From Sorangium cellulosum (lineage in GTDB: Bacteria > Myxococcota_A > Polyangia > Polyangiales > Polyangiaceae): DNA of 64,000 nucleotides. The notes beneath the pieces are model-generated. The model was not told where the DNA came from. It did no database searches and saw only the letters and a program-made list of their open reading frames with translations. Positions 1-13,077 of the stretch are shown here, in pieces. The stretch is taken from positions 5,844,501 to 5,908,500 of the forward strand of contig NZ_CP012670.1 in the NCBI RefSeq assembly GCF_004135735.1. The letters are read 5' to 3'. The position numbers and the translations under genes were made by a program. Numbering within the stretch: position 1 is the stretch's first letter; each line of letters begins with the position of its first letter.

Positions 1-745
1 GGCTCCGGGCCACGAGCGCCCGCAGCTCCTCGGCGGGCAGCGGCGGCGCCGCGGGCGCCTGCGCGCCGAGCAGCGCCCTCGTGTAAGGGTCGATGTCCTC
101 GAGCAGGAAGGACGTCACGCCCTCCGGGAGGCTGCGCGAGAGGACCGTGCGCGTCCGCTCCAGGTCCTCGCTGACGCTGAGCGCGTCGAACATCCCCAGC
201 ACGACGAGGACGCTGTCCTCCGGGCGCCACGGCTCGGGCCGATAGCCCAGCTCCCGGAACTCGACGGGCAGCGTCTCCGCGCGCCGGAGGACCGCGTTGA
301 CGCCCTCGGCGTACGCGTCGAGCGCGGCGCGCTGGCGCTCCGGGAGGCGCGCGAGGATCGCCGACGCGGCCCGAGGAACGCCGTACAGCCGCTGCCGGGT
401 ATCGGCCGCCAGCAGATCGCGCCCGAGGATCTCCGCGAGCCGCCCTCCGCTGCTCCGGCGGAGCAGGTCGAGCTGGAACAGCCGGTCGCGCGCCGTGACG
501 ACGCCGAGGGCCCGGAGGGCGTCCTGCCGCGAGGCGGCGCGGATCGTGGGGATCCCCAGGCGATCGAACGTGACCGTCACCGCGCTCTCCAGGCCCGGCA
601 CGGCCACCGCGCTGCCGGCGCCGGCCATCGCGCCGCCGGCGCGCGGCGCCGGGGCGCGGGCGCCGCCCTGGGGCCCGTCCGCGCAGCCGGCGATCGTCAG
701 CGAGGCGAGCGCCGAGAGGAGGAGTGATCGGACTCTGCGGCTCAT
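1..745 (-). CDS. Penicillin acylase family lipoprotein (partial, N-terminal part)
   Basis: The first 248 codons of a penicillin-acylase-family N-terminal-nucleophile hydrolase are present; the 3' end lies beyond the left edge. The ATG at 745 overlaps the stop of the ABC exporter gene (ATGA). Residues 1-21 form a lipoprotein signal ending in L-T-I-A-G-C, so the enzyme should be anchored facing the periplasm. The alpha-subunit signature is clear: a D-R-L-G-I-P-T-I-R-A stretch followed by G-V-V-T-A-R-D-R-L-F-Q and G-G-R-L-A-E-I. The catalytic Ser at the autocleavage site is not reached. Known relatives remove side-chain acyls from antibiotics, quorum signals or, for PvdQ, the fatty acid of a siderophore precursor. 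Being last in a FAAL-NRPS operon, it is inferred to deacylate the exported product. Family call is strong; substrate is inference. Confidence 0.88.
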   Translation of the reverse strand, partial: MSRRVRSLLLSALASLTIAGCADGPQGGARAPAPRAGGAMAGAGSAVAVPGLESAVTVTFDRLGIPTIRAASRQDALRALGVVTARDRLFQLDLLRRSSGGRLAEILGRDLLAADTRQRLYGVPRAASAILARLPERQRAALDAYAEGVNAVLRRAETLPVEFRELGYRPEPWRPEDSVLVVLGMFDALSVSEDLERTRTVLSRSLPEGVTSFLLEDIDPYTRALLGAQAPAAPPLPAEELRALVARS

Positions 746-2463
746 GTCTCTTGCTCCACCGCCTTGAGGGCCTCGTGGCCGCGGGCGCCGGCGTGCTCTG
801 CCCGCGCCGGTCGCCGCTCCGCGCCGCGCGCGGGCAGCTGCGTCAGCCGGCCGAAATCGAGCCGCAGGCAGCGATCCGCGAGCGCGAAGTACTGGTCGTC
901 GTGGGTGATGACGAGGGCGGTCTTGCCCCTCGCCCGGAGCTCCGGGAGGAGCTCCGTGTAGAAGATCTTCCGGAACTGCGGGTCCTGGTCGGACGCCCAC
1001 TCGTCGAAGACGTAGAACGGCCGATCCTCGAGGTAGGCGGTGACCAGGGCGAGGCGCTTGCGCTGCCCCTGCGACAGCCCGCTCACGCGGAGGGCGCCGC
1101 CCTCGACGCGCACCCGGCGATCGAGCTGCAGCCGCTCGATGTAGCGCCGCGCGCGCTCGTCGAGGTCGGGGCCGCTCAGGCCGAGCAGGTGCTCGAAGAG
1201 GTGGTATTCCCCGAAGACGACCGAGAAGAGCTGTCGATACTGGTCGCGGCTCGCGTCGTCGACGGGCGCGCCGTCGAGCCGTATCTCGCCGGACTCCGGC
1301 GCGTAGAGCCCGAGGAGCAGGAGGGCCAGCGTCGTCTTGCCGCTGCCGTTGCCGCCCACGAGGAACACGAGCTCGCCGGGCTCGAAGGTCAGATCGATGG
1401 GCCCGAGCTGGAAGCTCCCTTCCTCCTTCTCCCGGTAATAACGGTGCGTGACGCCGGAGAGCGTGATGCGCTGCCACGCGCGCGCGCCCTCCGCGCCGCC
1501 GCCGCGCGGCGGCGCCTCGTCCGGCGCGATCGTCGCCTCCGGCGTCAGCGAGAGCCCGAGCTCGCTCGCCTTCGCGAGCGCGACGCTGGCGCGCCCGACC
1601 GACGGCAGGAGCTCGATCGTCTGCGCGAACGGCGTCAGCAGGAAGAGCATCGCCAGCACCACGCCGGACACCGCCGGCGGCGTCAGCCCTGCCCAGCCCG
1701 GCAGGACGAACAGGGCGAGCCCGAGGACGGCGTAGAAGAGCAGCGTGCCCCAGCCCATCGCGATGGCGTACTGGGTGGTGCCCGCCACGAACTCCCGCCC
1801 GTAGGTCGCGACGCTCCCGCGGAGGACGTCGGCCAGGAACGCGCGGCTGCGCCCGCGGTGCATCTTGAGCTCCTTGATCCCGCCCGTCAGCCCGCGGAAG
1901 TGCTGGAACAGGGCGTCGCTCGTCTCGCGGGCGCGCCGGAAGGCGCCGATCGCGCGCGCCTCGTGGGCCCGGAAGAGCACGGCGCCGACCGCCATGGCGC
2001 CCAGCACGGTCGCGAGCGCCCACCACGAGATCCGCCCGATGTACGCCAGGCAGCCGAGGACGGTGGCCACGTTGACGCACAGGAGGGGCAGGAAGACGTA
2101 CGCCTGCGTGATGACGGCCGGATCGTCGTTGAGCGCCGCCAGGAGCCGGTGGGGGCCGAGCTGCTCGATGTGGCGCAGCGGCGCCTCGAGGATGCGCTGG
2201 CTGAGCTGCATCCGGAGCTCCGCGATCATGGCCTGTCCCAGGCGGGTCAGGAGCACCTGGGACACGGCCCTGCTCAGCACGGCGAGGACGGCGAGCCCCG
2301 CGAAGGCCCACGCGAGCCACGCCGCGGGGCGGCCGTCCGCGGAGAGCGCCTCCTGGACGAGCGCGATGAGGCCGGCGCTCGAGAGCCCGCTGATCACGCC
2401 GGCGGCGACGGCGAGGAGCAGGGGCCGGCGCGCGCGGCGCACGAGGAAGGAGAGCACCCTCAT
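742..2463 (-). CDS. Cyclic-peptide/siderophore export ABC transporter (PvdE/SyrD type)
   Basis: A 573-residue half-transporter with the membrane domain first (about residues 1-310) and the ATPase domain second. Walker A G-G-N-G-S-G-K-T-T is near residues 370-378, the signature L-S-Q-G-Q-R-K-R-L near 460, and Walker B reads F-Y-V-F-D-E-W-A-S-D-Q-D-P near 482-494. The D-E-W-A-x-D-Q-D-P form and the degenerate LSQGQ signature are hallmarks of the PvdE/SyrD family, which moves acylated non-ribosomal peptides and pyoverdine precursors across the inner membrane. Its ATG overlaps the PKS stop and its stop overlaps the acylase start, so all are translationally coupled. It probably hands the acylated intermediate to the periplasmic acylase. 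Confidence 0.93.
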   Translation of the reverse strand: MRVLSFLVRRARRPLLLAVAAGVISGLSSAGLIALVQEALSADGRPAAWLAWAFAGLAVLAVLSRAVSQVLLTRLGQAMIAELRMQLSQRILEAPLRHIEQLGPHRLLAALNDDPAVITQAYVFLPLLCVNVATVLGCLAYIGRISWWALATVLGAMAVGAVLFRAHEARAIGAFRRARETSDALFQHFRGLTGGIKELKMHRGRSRAFLADVLRGSVATYGREFVAGTTQYAIAMGWGTLLFYAVLGLALFVLPGWAGLTPPAVSGVVLAMLFLLTPFAQTIELLPSVGRASVALAKASELGLSLTPEATIAPDEAPPRGGGAEGARAWQRITLSGVTHRYYREKEEGSFQLGPIDLTFEPGELVFLVGGNGSGKTTLALLLLGLYAPESGEIRLDGAPVDDASRDQYRQLFSVVFGEYHLFEHLLGLSGPDLDERARRYIERLQLDRRVRVEGGALRVSGLSQGQRKRLALVTAYLEDRPFYVFDEWASDQDPQFRKIFYTELLPELRARGKTALVITHDDQYFALADRCLRLDFGRLTQLPARGAERRPARAEHAGARGHEALKAVEQET

Positions 2464-5400
2464 CGTCCCTTCTCCTTCGAGGGGGCCGGCTCGCCCTTCG
2501 GGGGGGTCGGCTCGCCCTTCGGGGGGGTCGGCTCGCCCTTCGGGGGGGTCGGCTCGCCGTCCGCGCGCGCCGGCGCGCGCGAGCTCCCGGCGCCGGGGAG
2601 CCGCCGCGCGGCCCGGGGCAGCGCGACCAGGGCCGGCTCGGGGCTCGCGGGCGCCTGTTGCCCTCGCGCCTCGTGGATGCGCTCCGCGAGCGCGGCCACG
2701 GTCGGCCGCTCGAAGAACTCGCGGAGCGGCACCTCCACCTGGAACGTCTCCCGGACGCGGTTGAGGATCTGCAAGGCCAGGAGCGACTCGCCGCCGAGGG
2801 CGAAGAAGTCCCTCTTCGGGTCGATGGGATCGAGGCCGAACGCCCGCGCCCAGATCGCGGTCACATGCGCCGTGATCGCCTCGGGTGAGAGGCGCTCTGC
2901 GCCGGCGGCCGCGGCCTCGTCGCGCCCGCGCGGCGCCTCGCTGCCGGCGGCCGCGGCGGCGTCGCCGGCGCCGAGCCGCCGCGCCAGGGCGGCGCCCTCG
3001 TCGTCGCTGGGCAGGCCCTGGAGCGGGCGGACCGAGACGATCACCTGCGGCAGCGCGGCCTGGCTCAGGACGCGGTGGAAGACCTGCTGGCCCTCTTCCG
3101 GGCGCATCCCGTCGAGGATCACGTCGTCGATCCCGAGGGCCAGGAGGCGCGCCTCGGCGCGGGCCGCCATGCCGACGTTACGCCAGCGATCGAGGTTGAT
3201 GGAGACCGTGTACGGGCCTGCGCGGCGCGCGCACGCCTGCGCGTACGCGTCGAGGAACGCGTTCGCGGCCGCGTAGCCTGCGCGGGCGAGGCCGCCGCTC
3301 AGCGCGGTGATCGAGGAGCAGAGCAGGACGAAATCCGGCGCGTGGGCGCGGGCGATCTCGTCGATCGACAGCGCGCCGAGCGCCTTGGGGGCGAGCTCCG
3401 CGTCCAGGGCGTCCGCGGTCAGCCGGTCGATGAGCCCGCCGGCGGCGACCCCGGCCGCGTGGATCACGCCGTGCAGGGCGCCGAACCGGTCGAGCGCCTC
3501 GCGCGCGGCGGCGCGCATCTGGGAGGCGTCGGCGGCATCGGCGCGCAGCGCGACGACCTCGGCGCCGGCCTGCTCGAGCGCGAGGAGGCGCGCGCGTTGC
3601 TCGTCGGTCGGAGCGGAGCGACCCGTGAGGAGGAGGCGCGCGCGCACGGTGCGGGCGAGGTAGTCCGCGAGCCAGAGGCCGATGCCTCCCAGCCCGCCGG
3701 TGATGAGGTAGACGCCGCGTTCTCGCAGCAAGGGGGGCGCCGCTTGCGCTGGCCTGAGCGGGAGCGGCTCGACGGCGGGCACCCAGCGGTGGTGGCCGCG
3801 GTAGGCGACCACGGTGTCGCCGGCGTCGGATCGCGCCTCCGCGAGGATCCGCTCGACGAGGCGATCGGCTTCGGCGGCGTCCGGGTCGGCGGCCTCGAGA
3901 TCGAGCACCCGGCAGCGGACGTGCGGGTACTCCAGCGGGATGCTCCTGCAGACGCCGAGCAGCGGGGCGTGCTCGGGGCGCAGGGCTTCCCGGCCGGTCA
4001 GGTCGTGCAGGCCGCTGGCGAGCGCGACGAGGTGGGCGCCGCCGGGCTGCCTGGCCAGCGCCCGTGCCAGCCAGAGCAGGCTGGCCGAGCCGCGGCGCTG
4101 CGCTTCGCGGAATGTGTCCGGGTCGAGCTGCGTCTCGCGCGTGCCGTCGCGGCGGTCACCCGCGTCGCCAAGGCTGAAGGCGTGCACGATGCGTGTGGGC
4201 CGCGCCGCGCTTGCGTCGAGCGCGCGGAGCAGCGCGGCGTAGTCGTCTGGCTGGTCCGGGCGGAGCGTGAAGGCGCGCTCCGCGAGGCGCTCGAAGCGCC
4301 TGCCGCGCCGGACGCGGGTGACCCGCTGGCCGGCGCGCTCGAGCCGCGCCGCGAGCCGGAGGCCGAGCGCCTCCTCGTCTGCGAGGACGAGCCAGTGCGC
4401 CTCGTCGGGTCCGGTCGCGAGCGCCAGCGGCTCCAGAGGGGCGCGCTTCCACGAAGGAATGTAGAATATTCCGTCCAAACAGAACGAACCGACCGAGGTT
4501 GAAGTGGGCGACCCGACCCAGGTTGAGGTCGCCCCGACCCAGGTTGAGGTCGCCCCGACCCAGGTTGAGGTCCGCCCGACCGAGGTTGAGGTCCGCCCGG
4601 AGGTCCGCCCGACCGAGGTTGAGGTCGCCCCGACCGAGGTTGAGGTCCGCCCGACCGAGGTTGAGGTCGCCCCGACCGAGGTTGAGGTCGTCCTCGCCTC
4701 GGGGCGCTCCAGCCAGTACCGCTGTCGCTCGAACGGGGTCGCTGGCAGCGCGACGCGCCGTCGGCGCCGCCCCGCTTGCAGGCCTCCCCAGTCCACCGCA
4801 GCGCCGGCCACCCAGATCTGCCCGACCGCGTCGAGCAGCGCCGCGCCCGCCCCTCCCGGCTCGCGCACCGCGGGCAGCGACGCCAGCGCGAGCGCCCCCG
4901 TCGCGAGCTGCCCGCTCAGCGCCGTGAGCGTTTGCCCAGGCCCGACCTCCAGAAAGATCCGCTCCCCCTGCTCTCGCAGCGCCTTCACCCCGTCGGCGAA
5001 GCGGACCGCGCTGCGGAGGTGCCGGACCCAGTACCCGGGCTCCTGCGCCTCGGCCGCGGTGATCCAGGTCCCGGTGACGTTCGAGACCCACGGGATCCGC
5101 GGCGCGCGCAGCGCGACCTTGCCCACCGCCTCACGGAACGCCGCGAGCGCGCCGTCCATCAGGTGGGAGTGGAACGCCCGCGCCGTGCGCAGCCGGCGCG
5201 CCTCGATCCCGCGGTTGGCGAGCTCCTGCTCGACCCGCTGGATCGCCGCCACCGTGCCGGCCAGCACGCACTGCCGCGGCCCATTGACGGCGGCCAGCGC
5301 GACCTCATCGCCGCTCCAGCCCGCGACCTCCGACTCGGACGCAAACACCGCGAGCATCGCGCCTTCCGGCGTCGCCTCCATCAGCCGCCCCCGCGCCGCC

Positions 5401-7354
5401 ACCAGCGCCAGGGCGTCCTCGAGCGACAGGCACCCCGCGAGGCAGGCGGCCACGTATTCGCCCACGCTGTGCCCGAGCATCGCGTCGGGCGTCACGCCCC
5501 ACGCCATCCACAGCCGGGCGAGCGCATACTCCACGACGAAGAGCGCCGGCTGCGTCATCGACGTCCGATCGAGGCGCCTCGCGGCGTCCTCGACGTCCGC
5601 GGGCGCGGGGAACAGCAGCGCCCGCAGGTCCGCGCCCAGGTGGCGCTGGAGCAGCGCAGCGCAGGCGTCGACCTCGGCCCGGAACACGGGCTCGGTCTCG
5701 TAGAGATCGCGGCCCATGTTGGGGCGCTGGGTGCCCTGCCCGGGGAACAGGAACGCGACCGGCCGCGCCCCGGCCACGGGCCCGCCGGAGCGCACCGCGT
5801 CGCCGCGATCGCGGAGAGCGCGCGCGGCCTCCTCGCGCGAGCGGCCCACCACCGCGCGGCGGTACCCGAACGCCCGGCGCCCGGTCTGCTGCGTGAACGC
5901 CACGTCGCCGAGCTCGAGATCGGCGTGGTCCTCCAGGTGCTCCGCGAGCGCGTCGGTCAGGCGCTCGAGCGACGCGCTCGACCTGGCCGACAGCACGAGC
6001 AGCTCGCACGGGCGCGGCGGACCCGCCTCCGGCCGGGGCGGCGCCTCTTCGAGGACGACGTGCGCGTTGGTGCCGCCGATGCCGAACGAGCTCACGCCGG
6101 CGCGGCGCGGCGCGCCCGTGGGTGCCCACGCCGCGAGCTCGGTGGCCACGCGGAAGGGGCTGTCCTCGAGCTCGAGCGCGGGGTTCGGCGCGCGGAAGTG
6201 CAAGCTCGGCGGGATGCGCCCGTGCGCCACGGCGAGCGCCGCCTTGATCAGCCCGGTGACCCCTGCGGCCGCGTCCAGGTGCCCGACGTTGGTCTTCACC
6301 GACCCGATGGCGCAGAAGCCCCTCCGGTCGGTCGTCGCGCGGAAGGCCTGGGTCAGCGCGGCGATCTCGATCGGATCGCCGAGCGGCGTCCCGGTGCCGT
6401 GCGCCTCCACGTAGGCGATGGAGTCCGCGTCGACGCCCGCGGCCGCGTGGGCGGCGCGGATCACGCCGGCCTGGCCCTCGACGCGCGGCGCGGTGTAGCC
6501 GACCTTGGCCCGCCCGTCGTTGTTGACGGCGGACCCCTTGATCACCGCGACGATCGCGTCCCGGTCCGCGATGGCGTCATCGAGCCGCTTGAGGAGGACC
6601 ACGCCCACGCCGCTGCCGCCGACGGTGCCGCGGGCCCCCGCGTCGAACGCGCGGCAGCGGCCGTCGGGCGACCCGATCGCGCCTTCCTGGTAGAGGTACC
6701 CGATCTTCTGGGGGACGCTGACGGAGGCGCCGCCCGCCAGCGCCAGATCGCACTCGCCGGTGAGCAGCCCCTGGCAGGCCAGGTGCACGGCGACGAGCGA
6801 CGTGGAGCACGCCGTCTGCACCGCGAGGCTCGGCCCCTGCAGGTTCAGCTTGTACGACACGCGGGTCGCGAGGAAGTCCTTGTCGAGCGAGAGGAGCGCC
6901 GCGACGTCGGCCGCCGACTGCAGCCGCGGCCCGTCGGGGAACAGGTGGGAGAGGTACCCGCTCAGGCTCGATCCGGCGTAGACGCCGACCGGCCCGCCCG
7001 CGCGCTCCGGGTCGATCCCGGCGTTCTCGAACGCCTCCCACGCGCACTCCAGGAACAGCCGGTGCTGCGGGTCCAGGGCCGCGGCCTCGCGCGGCGTGAA
7101 CCCGAAGAGCTCCGCGTCGAACAGGTCGATGTCGTCGAGCACCGCCCGCGCCCGCACGTACTCGGGCCGCGCGATCAGCGCCGGCTCCACGCCCGCGGCG
7201 ACGAGCTCCTCCTCGGTGAGGATCGCGACGGACTCGACGCCCGCGCAGAGGTTTCGCCAGAACGCCGCCACGTCCCGCGCGCCCGGGAAGCGCCCGGCCA
7301 TGCCGATGATCGCGACGTCCAGGCCCGGGCGGGGCTCGCCGCTGCTCGCCGTGG

Positions 7355-7358
<4 letters not shown>
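2460..7358 (-). CDS. Type I polyketide synthase module KS-AT-KR-ACP with repeat linkers
   Basis: A 1632-residue single extension module. KS spans about residues 12-435 with active Cys184 in T-A-C-S-T-S; AT about 540-850 with nucleophile Ser631 in G-H-S-V-G-E-Y and an A-F-H-S specificity motif pointing to malonyl-CoA. A linker of nine TST(S/W)VG repeats (about 889-954) separates AT from KR. KR (about 1212-1395) has the NADPH motif G-G-L-G-G-I-G and Y-A-A-A-N, so should be active. The ACP carries Ser1525 in G-G-E-S-L. No DH, ER or thioesterase is present. The C-terminal tail ends in GEPTPPK repeats instead of a recognisable docking domain. The start overlaps the NRPS stop by ATGA. Predicted job: extend the seryl intermediate by one malonate and reduce it to a beta-hydroxy unit. 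Confidence 0.95.
2472..2557 (-). repeat. 21-bp tandem repeat encoding the GEPTPPK tail of the PKS
   Basis: About four copies of a 21-bp unit lie at the extreme 3' end of the PKS gene, encoding three GEPTPPK repeats and a variant GEPAPSK. The unit length equals that of the unrelated AT-KR linker repeat in the same gene. The tail is expected to be disordered. Confidence 0.9.
4495..4690 (-). repeat. 21-bp tandem repeat encoding the AT-KR linker (TSTSVG/TSTWVG)
   Basis: Nine near-identical copies of a 21-bp unit (forward strand core aggttgaggtc) are interrupted by one 12-bp partial unit encoding T-S-G-R. The repeat is in frame and codes for a Thr/Ser-rich linker. Copy differences are mainly C/G swaps and Ser/Trp changes, as expected from recent slippage expansion. 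Confidence 0.93.
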
Positions 7359-12706
<5,348 letters not shown>

Positions 12707-12843
12707 CGCCACCTCAGCCTCAGGTCGGAAAACCCCGACGACGGGCACGTCCCCGCTCACTGGATCCTGGGCCCGAGCCCATGACGCATTGCATCCAAGC
12801 GCGAGGCGCCAGGCGCTCGCGTGTCCGCTGATACCCGCTTGTT

Positions 12844-12862
12844 GAAAATGAAAATGATGATC
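12844..12862. promoter_or_regulatory. Candidate Fur box between siderophore synthesis and uptake operons
   Basis: The 19-mer gaaaatgaaaatgatgatc matches the classical Fur consensus gataatgataatcattatc at 15 of 19 positions, in a genome where such AT-rich sequence is rare. It lies between the divergent NRPS and TonB-receptor genes, about 18 bp downstream of a possible -10 element for the NRPS. The position suits iron-dependent repression of the synthesis operon. The match was counted by eye; binding is inferred. Confidence 0.62.
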
Positions 12863-12879
12863 AAGTTCTAGATGGCGGT

Positions 12880-12909
12880 GGTATGGAACACACGTCCAAG
12901 GCGAGTCAA
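12880..12909 (-). promoter_or_regulatory. Candidate sigma-70 promoter for the NRPS operon
   Basis: On the minus strand TTGACT (12909-12904) and CATACC (12885-12880) are separated by 18 bp, in the AT-rich part of the intergenic region. The -35 is good, the -10 weak. The Fur-like box at 12844-12862 lies just downstream of the -10, overlapping the expected transcript start. Confidence 0.38.
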
Positions 12910-12952
12910 GAAAAAAAATCTCCACTGAACACCTGTTCCTTGAAACGAAGAT

Positions 12953-12971
12953 GAAATTGATTTTGGTTTTC
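12953..12971. promoter_or_regulatory. Weaker second Fur-like site
   Basis: The sequence gaaattgattttggttttc matches the 19-bp Fur consensus at 12 positions and sits nearer the TonB-receptor gene than the main box. It could be a second operator or simply part of an AT-rich promoter; alone it would not be convincing. Confidence 0.3.
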
Positions 12972-13037
12972 ATGTCGGGTACCGGAGTCTTCCGAACATG
13001 GCCGCCCGCCCGCTTTTCCCGCCGCTTCACGCGCCGA

Positions 13038-13057
13038 AGCGCGCTCTAGAGCGCGCT
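13038..13057. promoter_or_regulatory. Perfect 20-bp palindrome in the leader of the TonB-receptor gene
   Basis: The ten bases agcgcgctct are followed immediately by their reverse complement, ending 20 bp before the GTG start. With no loop it is more likely a dimeric-protein operator than a terminator, though a cruciform or RNA duplex is possible. No regulator is identified. Confidence 0.55.
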
Positions 13058-13077
13058 CTCGACCGAGGGCCGATACG

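Noticed and set aside
724..3276. Long plus-strand frame opposite the exporter and PKS
   Set aside because: It is an antisense GC artefact: Arg/Glu/Ala-rich, no domain, and it covers strongly recognised genes on the other strand.
4495..4690. CRISPR-like array at the 21-bp repeats
   Set aside because: The units are contiguous, with no unique spacers, in frame within a PKS, so this is a coding minisatellite.
12707..13030. N-terminal extension of the NRPS reading from 13030
   Set aside because: The frame crosses the AT-rich promoter and Fur-like region, has no FAAL-family similarity before M-E-S-N-R-S, and a good ribosome site precedes 12706.
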